Below are positions 52,363 through 60,377 of a DNA stretch of 64,000 bases, piece by piece (positions within the stretch are counted from its first letter, which is position 1; each line of letters starts with the position of its first letter). The DNA is taken from assembly GCA_963847735.1 (NCBI GenBank), contig CAWKAV010000010.1, positions 1 through 64,000 on the forward strand, given 5' to 3'. The notes under the pieces were generated by a model, which ran no database searches, had not been told where the DNA came from, and was given only the letters and a program-made list of their open reading frames with translations. The position numbers and the translations under genes were made by a program. This DNA is from CAWKAV01 sp963847735. Its GTDB lineage: Bacteria; Desulfobacterota; Desulfuromonadia; Desulfuromonadales; BM103.

Positions 52363-53589
52363 TTAAGGTTGTGCGCCCTTTGCCATCGTGCCCCGCGGGA
52401 GCCGCAGAGAGATCAGGGCGGCGGTCGCGACGAACGCAGCGGACACCCAGAGGCACGCCACCAAGCCGCCGAAGTGGAAGACCAGCCCGGAGAGCAGGGT
52501 TCCAATCAGGCGGCCCAGGGCGTTGGCCATGTAGTAGAAGCCGACGTTCAGGGCGGCCTGGTCGCTTTCGGTATAGGCGAGGATCAGGTAGCTGTGGACC
52601 GAGGAGTTGACCGCGAAAACCAAGCCGAACAAGGCCAGGCCGCTGACCACGGTCACCCACGGGGAAAGTCCCAGGCCGACCCCCATGGCGATCAGGGCGG
52701 TCAGCCCCGCCAGGAGGAAGGCCCCGGTCGTCGCCGTGCCGCCGCGCGGCGTCCCTCCGGCAAGGGCGCTGTCGAGAAGTTTTGGCGCCAGGGCCTGCAC
52801 CCCGCCGTAGCCGATCACCCAGATGGCCAGGAAGCCGCCCACCTCGGCGTGACTCCAGCCCAGGCTGGCGGAGAGGAAAACCGGCAGACCGACCACGAAC
52901 CAGATGTCGCGCGAGCCGAACAGGAACAGCCGCGCCGCTGAAAGCAGGTTGATCTCCCGGCTTTTCGAGAGGATCTGGGAGAACTGGACCTTGGCCCTGG
53001 CCCGCCCCATGTCACCGGGCAGGGAGATGACCGTAGCAATCAGGACGCACAACAACCCGGCGGCCATGGCGACCAAGGACCCCCTGAAACCCAGCCAGGT
53101 CAACAAGACGCCGCCGAGGAAAAACCCCGCACCCTTCAGGGCATTCTTCGATCCTGTGAGGATCGCCACCCACTTGAAAAGCACTCCTTCGGCTTCTTCC
53201 GGGATAAGCACCTTGATGGCGCTTTTCGAGCTCATCTTGGTCAGGTCCTTGGCGATTCCTGACAAAGCCTGGGCCGCCATCACGTAGGCAACCGACCAGG
53301 CTGCCGGCCAGCCGGGATCGAGCAAGGCGAGGGACAGGAGGGCGAAGACCTGCAAGGCCAGCCCGGAGAAGAGGGTTACCTTCAGGCCCATGCGCGTGCC
53401 GACCCAGCCTCCGAGCAGGTTGGTGACGACCCCGCAGAACTCATAGAGCAGGAAGAGGAAGGCGATCTGCACCGCCGAATAGCCCTGGTCGTAAAAGTGC
53501 AGCAGCACCAGCATGCGCAGGGCGCCGTCGGTCAGGGTGAACCCCCAGTAGGCCGCGGTCACCAGGGTGTAATTGCGCAGATCGGTCAT
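52363..53589 (-). CDS. arsJ: Organoarsenical efflux MFS transporter ArsJ
   Basis: A 408-residue MFS protein of the ArsJ family (TLTDGALRMLVLLHFYDQGYS, LTKMSSKSAIKVLIPEE). With the GAPDH encoded just upstream, the known route is arsenate to 1-arseno-3-phosphoglycerate, which ArsJ exports. It lies 17 bp from acr3 and 9 bp from gapdh. Confidence 0.88.
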   Translation of the reverse strand: MTDLRNYTLVTAAYWGFTLTDGALRMLVLLHFYDQGYSAVQIAFLFLLYEFCGVVTNLLGGWVGTRMGLKVTLFSGLALQVFALLSLALLDPGWPAAWSVAYVMAAQALSGIAKDLTKMSSKSAIKVLIPEEAEGVLFKWVAILTGSKNALKGAGFFLGGVLLTWLGFRGSLVAMAAGLLCVLIATVISLPGDMGRARAKVQFSQILSKSREINLLSAARLFLFGSRDIWFVVGLPVFLSASLGWSHAEVGGFLAIWVIGYGGVQALAPKLLDSALAGGTPRGGTATTGAFLLAGLTALIAMGVGLGLSPWVTVVSGLALFGLVFAVNSSVHSYLILAYTESDQAALNVGFYYMANALGRLIGTLLSGLVFHFGGLVACLWVSAAFVATAALISLRLPRGTMAKGAQP

Positions 53590-53598
53590 CGTCGTCCC

Positions 53599-54609
53599 TC
53601 AGCCCAGAGCCCGGCCGACTTTCATGCAGAGCTCCATCATCCGGTGAATGTAGCCTGTCTCGTTGTCGTACCAGGCCAGGACCTTGAGCTGGGTCCCGTC
53701 CACGACCATGGTCGAGAGCGCATCGATGATCGCTGACCGGGGATCCCCCTTGTAGTCGATCGAGACCAGCGGGCGCTCTTCAACGCCGAGGATCCCCTTG
53801 AGGTAGGAGCGTTCGGCTTCCTTGAAGAGGGCGTTGATCTCTGCCTCGGTCACCGGCCGTTTCATCTCGAAGACCGCGTCGGTGATCGAGGCATTCAGCA
53901 GCGGCACTCGCACGGCCAGACCATTGAGCTTCCCCTTAAGCTCCGGGTAGATCAGGGTGATGGCGGTGGCCGAGCCGGTGGTAGTCGGGATCAGCGACAG
54001 GCTCGCCGCCCGGGCCCGCCGCAGGTCCTTGTGCGGCGCATCGACGATCACCTGGGTGTTGGTCTGATCATGGATGGTGGTGATGACGCCATGCTCGAGG
54101 CCAATCTGTTCATGCAGCACCTTGACCACCGGGGCCAGGCAGTTGGTCGTGCAGGAAGCGGCCGTCAGCAGGTCGTGCTGACCCGGGTCATAGAGATGGT
54201 CGTTTACCCCCATGACGATGTTGAGGGCGCCCTCCTTGACCGGCGCCGCCACGATCACTTTTCTGACCCCCTGGTCAAGGTAAGGTTGCAGAAGTTCCGG
54301 GGTGCGGAATTTTCCCGTGGCTTCGATGACGATGTCGACGCCCAGCTCCGCCCAGCGGATATCACCGGGGGCTTTCTCTTCACTGAAACCGACCGCCGTG
54401 CCGTCGATCACAAGTGCACCGCCGACAATCCGGATGTCCCGGTCCCAGCGGCCATGTACCGAGTCGAATTCGAGCAGGTGGCCTGCCGCGGCGAGCCCCC
54501 CCTTGATTTCATTGACGTGAACAATCTCCAACTCCGGCCAGCCCCAGGCTGTTCGCAGTGCGAGGCGGCCCATGCGGCCAAAACCGTTGATCCCGACGCG
54601 AATACTCAT
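53599..54609 (-). CDS. Glyceraldehyde-3-phosphate dehydrogenase (arsenic operon)
   Basis: A 336-residue GAPDH: INGFGRMGRLALR Rossmann start, catalytic Cys in AASCTTNCLAPV, and WYDNETGY at the end. In ars operons with arsJ this enzyme forms 1-arseno-3-phosphoglycerate from arsenate. ATG at 54609 follows CAGGA; an upstream frame to 54768 has no ribosome site. Confidence 0.9.
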   Translation of the reverse strand: MSIRVGINGFGRMGRLALRTAWGWPELEIVHVNEIKGGLAAAGHLLEFDSVHGRWDRDIRIVGGALVIDGTAVGFSEEKAPGDIRWAELGVDIVIEATGKFRTPELLQPYLDQGVRKVIVAAPVKEGALNIVMGVNDHLYDPGQHDLLTAASCTTNCLAPVVKVLHEQIGLEHGVITTIHDQTNTQVIVDAPHKDLRRARAASLSLIPTTTGSATAITLIYPELKGKLNGLAVRVPLLNASITDAVFEMKRPVTEAEINALFKEAERSYLKGILGVEERPLVSIDYKGDPRSAIIDALSTMVVDGTQLKVLAWYDNETGYIHRMMELCMKVGRALG

Positions 54610-54804
54610 AATGGAGAATCCTGAAAGTGAGAGCACTGAAAACTTAATTCGACAGGATGGCTGATTTGCCCTGCCAAGCTGTATAGCCAATTGTTCTGAC
54701 TGCTGGGTCCGAATAATGGCTCCGGTGCAGGCTGGAGCCGAATGATTCGTCTGGACGGCCTCTGGCATTTTTCTGCACGGGAAGATCTTTTCCAGACATA
54801 CAAA

Positions 54805-55149
54805 TCAACAGGCCTTGCTGCCTTGCCCGCTCTTGAACTGCTGCAACCGGGCGAGGGCCGCTGCGTGCCCGGGGTCGGCGGTGAGGTCCTTTTTGAGCAG
54901 CGGCTTGATCGCACCAATCAGGCCGGGGGCCCCATCGTTAAACCGGTAATACATCCAGGTCCCCTGGCGGCGGTCCAGAACCCAGCCGCTCTTGCGCAGG
55001 TAAGCCAGGTGCCGGGAGATGGTCGACTGCGGCAATTCGAGTGCGGCAATGATTTCACAGACACACAATTCTCCGGCCAGCAGCAGTGCCAGGATGCGCA
55101 GCCGGGTTACGTCGGCCAGGGCTTTGAAAATGTTTGCAGTGATTTGCAT
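54805..55149 (-). CDS. arsR: ArsR-family arsenite-responsive repressor
   Basis: A 114-residue ArsR/SmtB regulator with the metal site ELCVCEI, HTH QSTISRHLAYLRKSGWV and GTWMYYRF. It represses the ars operon until As(III) binds the cysteines. ATG at 55149 lies 7 bp after the -10 box, suggesting a leaderless message; an upstream start at 55185 would contain the promoter. Confidence 0.88.
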   Translation of the reverse strand: MQITANIFKALADVTRLRILALLLAGELCVCEIIAALELPQSTISRHLAYLRKSGWVLDRRQGTWMYYRFNDGAPGLIGAIKPLLKKDLTADPGHAAALARLQQFKSGQGSKAC

Positions 55150-55156
55150 GCCTGCA

Positions 55157-55185
55157 AATATATCCGCTAAAACGGATATAGTCAA
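55157..55185 (-). promoter_or_regulatory. ars promoter with ArsR operator in the spacer
   Basis: Minus-strand TTGACT (55180-55185) and TATATT (55157-55162) are 17 bp apart. The inverted repeat TATATCCG-N6-CGGATATA (55159-55180) fills the spacer, so bound ArsR would block polymerase. Confidence 0.85.
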
Positions 55186-55334
55186 CCGGCCGCGACCGCC
55201 TGATCGACGAAATCCTGAAGGAAAGGTGTTGCCGTTGGTTGGTCGTTCGGGAAGGGCCTGGTTTGCAAAGATCGGCCGGGCAGGATGGCCTGCCCGGCCG
55301 TGTACTCTCTGTGAAGCCTGGTCAGGATCAGCTG

Positions 55335-55667
55335 TTATTCGGAAACCTGGGGGACATGTGTCGCCGGATCGCGGAGCCGGTCGCGATTCCTGTCCCTGGT
55401 CTGGTCTCCGGTTCTCATGCCGTTTTGTGCCCCGGCCCGGCCACTTTCCTGGCGATACTGGTAACGGTTCTGGTGCTTGTATTGCTGTTTGTATTGCTGT
55501 TTGTATTGCTGCTGTTGAGTGCTGCCGCTCTGTATCATGTTCATGCCGCCGCCCCGGGCACCCGCGCCGCCGTTACCGCCTCCCCTGGCCATGGCCAGTT
55601 CCGGCCCGGCTGCGATCGCCAGGATTGCGGTAAAAATACCGATTGCGTAAATTTTGCGAATCTTCAT
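55335..55667 (-). CDS. Secreted Gln/Tyr-rich low-complexity protein
   Basis: A 110-residue protein: signal peptide (to AMA-RGG), Gly-rich part, then QQQYKQQYKQQYK repeats and an Arg/Asp-rich tail. ATG at 55667 follows AAGGAG. No family recognised. It resembles the other Gly-rich secreted protein at 42851 in style. Confidence 0.6.
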   Translation of the reverse strand: MKIRKIYAIGIFTAILAIAAGPELAMARGGGNGGAGARGGGMNMIQSGSTQQQQYKQQYKQQYKHQNRYQYRQESGRAGAQNGMRTGDQTRDRNRDRLRDPATHVPQVSE

Positions 55668-56003
55668 CGTGTTGCTCCTTGCCGTTTGAGTTGAATGATC
55701 AGGGCCCATTGTCTTGGAGCATTAGACGCGGCACATATCATAAGGTTTACATCTTTTAATTTTTATTCTGGTCATCCCCCGTTTTTTACCGAGATATTGA
55801 TGGGTTGATCTGTAAACAATAATCCCCCAGCGGGGATGGCACCGGTATCCGGCAAATGGGACGGAACAGAACCGAAGGGCCAACGGCAAAAGGGGGGGGG
55901 CGGCTTGGGGGTTTACTTATGCAAAGGATGTTTGAACGGGCGGACCCGGCTGCCGCGAGCCTCTGCGCTCGTATTCAGCATGGAATTTTCGGTCCACCCG
56001 CCC
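55668..56003. other. Intergenic stretch without gene
   Basis: No supported gene. It includes a run of G (55888-55899) and the promoter area of the Gln/Tyr-rich gene; nothing else recognisable. Confidence 0.35.
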
Positions 56004-56639
56004 TCAGCGGGGCTTCTGGCCCGTCAGCAGGAAGACCGGGTAGCCGTGCTCATCTGCACCGCGCTCTTTAAAGATCGTATGCACAGTTCTCGTTTTCAGG
56101 AAAGTGAAGCCCAGCTCCGCCAGCCGGGTGATGAGTACCTGCGGGTCTAAACCGTGGTGGACAACGCCGGTGGGGTCATCATGGAATGTCCCGTCTTCTT
56201 TCTGCAGGTCGGCCAGGGCCAGGGTCCCCCCCGGCCTCAATGCCTGGCTCAGGTTGTACAGCAGGGTTTCGGTCGCTGCAATGTGATGCAGCACCATGCT
56301 GGAGAAGACCAGGTCATAGGCAGCGTTGGGCAGCGTCCAGCTCTCCGGCGGGATCAGGCCCGGCGTTACATTCTCCAGGCCGAGGTCCCGGGTTTTCCTG
56401 CGCAATTCTTCCAGCATACCCGCCGAGGTGTCGACGGCCGTCAACCAGCCGACCTTCGATGCCAGCTGCAGCCCGCACAGGCCGGTTCCGCAGCCGTACT
56501 CAAGGACCTGCAGCTCGCGGTGCAGGTGGACACTCTCGGCAATTGCCGCAGAAACCGCTTCAGCCAGCAGGCGTCGCTGCGGCTTCTTATCCCAACTGGC
56601 GGCGACTTTGTCGAAGTTGCGAGGGGGTGCTTGGCTCAT
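56004..56639 (-). CDS. Class I SAM-dependent methyltransferase
   Basis: A 211-residue methyltransferase: motif I VLEYGCGTGLCGL, DTSAGML, and LVFSSMVLHHIAATETLL then LRPGGTLALADL. The substrate is not evident. It lies between the arsenic and pga operons, transcribed alone. Confidence 0.85.
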   Translation of the reverse strand: MSQAPPRNFDKVAASWDKKPQRRLLAEAVSAAIAESVHLHRELQVLEYGCGTGLCGLQLASKVGWLTAVDTSAGMLEELRRKTRDLGLENVTPGLIPPESWTLPNAAYDLVFSSMVLHHIAATETLLYNLSQALRPGGTLALADLQKEDGTFHDDPTGVVHHGLDPQVLITRLAELGFTFLKTRTVHTIFKERGADEHGYPVFLLTGQKPR

Positions 56640-56710
56640 GAGTAAACCTTTCTCGCTGTGTATGACAATCTACCCGAAAAAGGCGGAATGTCACCCTTCC
56701 AGTCGATTCC

Positions 56711-57169
56711 TTATCGGAGGCCGCCTGAGCCGTTTAGATAGCTGATCAGCCGGCCGTGGGTGTCGTGTTCCAGGATCACGCGCTTGGCGGCCTGCAGTTC
56801 TTGCAGCCGGTCCGTATCGATCTGGAAGTGCTCAGCCTGAGCAGCGACCTTGACCGGCTCCGGATGATGGATGCGTTTCTCGTTCCGCCCGTAGCGATAA
56901 AGGTTGTAGAGCGACCAGCTTTCCAGCACCAGCCCCATCAGAAAGATGATTCCAAAATACCAGGTCAGCAGGGCAATCAGGGCATGGTAGCCACCCTGCT
57001 CGATCATGATGTCGGTGAAGAGCTGAACGCCGAAAAACCAACCGACCATGCTGATCAGGGGCCGCATGAAAAAGAAGAACAGGACCCAAAACAGCATGGT
57101 GATCAGGCTCTGGCCGTATTTCTGCTGGAATGTCTGCAGGTCGGGGCGGTTGATGATTGTCTGCGACAT
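56711..57169 (-). CDS. pgaD: PgaD, poly-GlcNAc synthase accessory subunit
   Basis: A 152-residue protein with two membrane segments (TMLFWVLFFFFMRPLISMVG, ALLTWYFGIIFLMGLVL) and a PgaD C-terminal helical part. With PgaC it forms the c-di-GMP-activated synthase. ATG at 57169 follows GGAGGAGCT. Confidence 0.85.
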   Translation of the reverse strand: MSQTIINRPDLQTFQQKYGQSLITMLFWVLFFFFMRPLISMVGWFFGVQLFTDIMIEQGGYHALIALLTWYFGIIFLMGLVLESWSLYNLYRYGRNEKRIHHPEPVKVAAQAEHFQIDTDRLQELQAAKRVILEHDTHGRLISYLNGSGGLR

Positions 57170-57180
57170 AGCTCCTCCGT

Positions 57181-58449
57181 TTATCGACCAGGGTGGATGC
57201 CGCGGTCCTCGGTGCGCCAGCGGGCGCGCTCGCCGCGCTTCTTGAGAATCGCTTTGGGCAGGGCGACCACCGAAGTACACATGTTGAGCAGCCAGAACGC
57301 GAGCGGATACCAGATCATGACGAAGTAGTACTTGAACAGGCCCTTCTCGTAGCGATTGTCCAGGGCAAAGCTGATGGCGAACTGCAGCAGGCAGGCCAGC
57401 CCGAGGACAACGCCCGGCCAGGTCGGGATGATCGACTCGACCCTGAATCCCGGTGGCATCACAACCACCATCCCTGCGAAGTAGAGCAGAATCACGGTCA
57501 GCATGGTGTAGGCCCAGACGATGCTGGAGAAGTACTCTATGTAGACGGGCCACATCCGGCGCTTGGGCCAGGGCCGCAGGTTGCCGGCGTAGCGCATCAG
57601 CACCTCGTTGCCGCCCTGGGCCCAGCGCAGGCGCTGTTTCCAGAGGCCGCGCAGCGTCTCGGGCATGAGGATCCAGCAGAGGGCGTGGGGTTCGTAGCGG
57701 ATGTCCCAGTAGTTCATCTGCAGTTTCCAGCTGATGTCGATATCCTCGGTGACCATGTCGAGGCTCCAGTAGCCGACTTGCTGCAGGGCCGATTTGCGAA
57801 AAGCCGAGACCACCCCCGACATGGTGAAGATTCGGCCATAGATACGCTGGGCGCGCTTGATCAGGCCGAGAATCGCGGAAAACTCGCCGACCTGGATCTT
57901 GCCGATCAGGGTTGATCGGGTACGGATGCGTGGGTTGCCGGTCACTCCGGCGACCCGCGGGCTTTTGACGAAGTGCTGCATCATCCAGGTGACCGCGTGG
58001 CGGTCGAGCAGGGCATCGCCGTCAATGCAGACCAGGAATTCGGCCTGGCTGAGCATGCTCCCCATGCGGAGAGCCATGGCCTTCCCCTGGTTTTTTACCA
58101 GGTGCACGACCCTGACCTTGGCATGTTCTGCGGCCATAGTGTCGAGGATTGCACCGGTCTGGTCAGTGCTGCCGTCGTTGATGGCGATGATGTCGTAGTC
58201 GGGATAATCCAGTGCGAGCAGGCTCTGCAAGGTTTCGTTGATATTGTCGGCTTCGTTGAAGCAGGGGATGATGACTGAGACGGCCGGGTAGTGGTCGAGC
58301 TGCGGCGGGTCGTCCCAATTGTTAAGCTGGCGCTCCCAGCGGAAATAGTAGTAGATCGCGCCGATCATCCAGAGAAAAGCCATGAACAACGGGTAGTAGT
58401 ACGCGAAGTTCAGTAAGGCGTTGCCGATTATGGTGGACAGTTCCCTCAT
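57181..58449 (-). CDS. pgaC: PgaC, poly-beta-1,6-GlcNAc synthase
   Basis: A 422-residue GT2 glycosyltransferase with membrane segments at both ends and the motifs DGSTD, CIDGDALLD, TEDIDIS and QRLRWAQGG (QxxRW). It polymerises N-acetylglucosamine at the inner membrane. 11 bp upstream of pgaD. Confidence 0.92.
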   Translation of the reverse strand: MRELSTIIGNALLNFAYYYPLFMAFLWMIGAIYYYFRWERQLNNWDDPPQLDHYPAVSVIIPCFNEADNINETLQSLLALDYPDYDIIAINDGSTDQTGAILDTMAAEHAKVRVVHLVKNQGKAMALRMGSMLSQAEFLVCIDGDALLDRHAVTWMMQHFVKSPRVAGVTGNPRIRTRSTLIGKIQVGEFSAILGLIKRAQRIYGRIFTMSGVVSAFRKSALQQVGYWSLDMVTEDIDISWKLQMNYWDIRYEPHALCWILMPETLRGLWKQRLRWAQGGNEVLMRYAGNLRPWPKRRMWPVYIEYFSSIVWAYTMLTVILLYFAGMVVVMPPGFRVESIIPTWPGVVLGLACLLQFAISFALDNRYEKGLFKYYFVMIWYPLAFWLLNMCTSVVALPKAILKKRGERARWRTEDRGIHPGR

Positions 58450-58451
58450 GG

Positions 58452-60377
58452 TCAGGGCCTGTAGGGGTAAGCCTGCAAGGACATGGCCCGGTGCAGATCG
58501 CCGGTTTCTGGCTGGTTACTGATGAAGTTGTCCGGGTAATAACCGAAATTTACCGCTCCGAGGCGCTGCAGAAGCAACATCTGCCGGGCGATGGTCGCTG
58601 TCGGTATCGGTCGGTTGCCCTGCTGCCAGTCGACGGTCTGGAGTTCGAAGATGGTTCTGCCAAGTTCTTTGGGGTGACGCTTGACGACTTCGACCAGTTC
58701 CTGCAGCCAGGCTTCCGGGTCGCTGGCCTGTTCCAGGTACGGCATCGCCATGATGGCGGCGTAGTCGTTGTGCTCCAGCGTCTCGGCGAGGCTCTGCGCA
58801 TACCAGGCTTCGCTCGCCGGGGTCAGTATGCTTTCAGCGTAGAGGTTGCGCGCAGTCTTGATGGTCGGCCGCCAGGTCCTGACCCGTTCCGCGAGGTCGC
58901 CGGTCCAGTTCGCCAGGGCCCTGGTCTTGGCCTGCGTCCAGCGCAGCATCAGGGCCGGATCGCCATGGATGGCGGCGATGTCGCCCGGCACCTGCCATTT
59001 ATCCTGGTACCAGGCCAGTGCCGCCGGGTTGGCGTCCTCGGAGTCGCTGAGGAAAGCGTCATCGTGGAAGAGCAGCCCCTCGAACTCGGCATAACGGGCC
59101 AGGTCCTCATAAATCTCCATGATGATCTGGCGGGCCTGCGGATGGAAAGGTGACAAGCGGCGGCCGCTGCCCCCCCCCGGCATGCCGTTGGCCTGCTGCA
59201 CGGTCATGGTGTCATCACCCAGGTTGTAGCTGAGCACCGGCAGCCAGGCGTAGACATTGACCCCGGCGCGGGTCTTGAGCTGCCAGGCGACCCGGTTGAA
59301 AAGGTCGGCCCGGACCGGTAGGTGCCGGTTGGTGAAGTAGAGCTCATCGGCGATGCCGTTGCCATCCGGGTCGGCGAAGGCCTGCAGGAAAACCGTATTG
59401 ATGTGAAGGTCTTTTATGCGGTCAAGAAGACGATCGAGGTTCTGACCCTGTTGAACGGGATCGGTGTCGTAGACATAGTCGAGGTCAACATGGACGACGC
59501 GGCGTGGGTCGATGCGATCGGGATGATAGAGTTCCCAGACCAGGTCCTCGAGCTTCTGGTTGCCAGGGACCAGGAAACGGTGGATGCGGTCGAGGCGGTC
59601 CAGCTGGTTGGGTCCGCTCTCTAAGGTCATGGCCACCGGCATGCCGAGTTCCTTGGCGATGGCGACCGCCGGCTGGTTATAGCGCCCGAAGGGCCAGGCC
59701 ATGACCCGGGGATGCACTCCCAGGCGCTTTTCGAGCAGCTCGCGGTTGCGGACGAGGTCGTCGCGGATGCGCTTGATCTGGGTGGCGTCATCCTCGTAGC
59801 GGTCGATCTCCGGATCGTAGCGGCGACTGGTCAGGGCCGGCTCGAGATTGCCCTGCGGGTTGGCGACAATCCCCCGGTGCAGGTCGTAGCTGTGCGAGGC
59901 GATCTCGACCAGGCCCGAGTCGGCCACTTCGCGAAGCTGTTCCCAGGTCATGAATTTACTGCGAGGCACCGGTTGGTCTCCGTAGAGCACCTCCGCACCT
60001 GCCGGAGCGTCGAGCCAGCTGCCGACCAGGGCGAGGACGGCCGGGTAGCCGAAGGCTTTGAGCAGCGGGTAGGCGCGACTGTAGAAGCTGGCATAGCCGT
60101 CGTCGAAGGTCAGCAGGACCGCGCGCTCCGGCAGCGGGCGGTCGCCGCGCTGTGCCGCCAGCAGATCGTCGACGCTGATCACCCGGTAGCCGTTGGCGCG
60201 CAGCCAGCTGAAATGCTGGATCAGGCGATCGGCGGAGATGGCATTGCCCGCGGGATCGCTGATGCTGTCCGCAACCTCATGGTAGCAAAGTGTGGTAAAC
60301 GCCCGAGCCGGCAGCGGCAGGCTCAACAGGCCGAACAGGGCCAGGCAGATTGTCAGTGCGATTGCGCGGCCCTGCAT
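58452..60377 (-). CDS. pgaB: PgaB, poly-GlcNAc deacetylase/hydrolase
   Basis: A 641-residue two-domain protein: polysaccharide deacetylase (CYHEV, TFDDGYASFY, SHSYDLHRG) and a C-terminal glycosidase-like domain (VDLDYVYDTDP, LFHDDAFLSD). Signal peptide ends ARA-FTT with no lipobox, whereas E. coli PgaB is a lipoprotein. The start follows GGAGG and overlaps the pgaA stop. Confidence 0.9.
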   Translation of the reverse strand: MQGRAIALTICLALFGLLSLPLPARAFTTLCYHEVADSISDPAGNAISADRLIQHFSWLRANGYRVISVDDLLAAQRGDRPLPERAVLLTFDDGYASFYSRAYPLLKAFGYPAVLALVGSWLDAPAGAEVLYGDQPVPRSKFMTWEQLREVADSGLVEIASHSYDLHRGIVANPQGNLEPALTSRRYDPEIDRYEDDATQIKRIRDDLVRNRELLEKRLGVHPRVMAWPFGRYNQPAVAIAKELGMPVAMTLESGPNQLDRLDRIHRFLVPGNQKLEDLVWELYHPDRIDPRRVVHVDLDYVYDTDPVQQGQNLDRLLDRIKDLHINTVFLQAFADPDGNGIADELYFTNRHLPVRADLFNRVAWQLKTRAGVNVYAWLPVLSYNLGDDTMTVQQANGMPGGGSGRRLSPFHPQARQIIMEIYEDLARYAEFEGLLFHDDAFLSDSEDANPAALAWYQDKWQVPGDIAAIHGDPALMLRWTQAKTRALANWTGDLAERVRTWRPTIKTARNLYAESILTPASEAWYAQSLAETLEHNDYAAIMAMPYLEQASDPEAWLQELVEVVKRHPKELGRTIFELQTVDWQQGNRPIPTATIARQMLLLQRLGAVNFGYYPDNFISNQPETGDLHRAMSLQAYPYRP

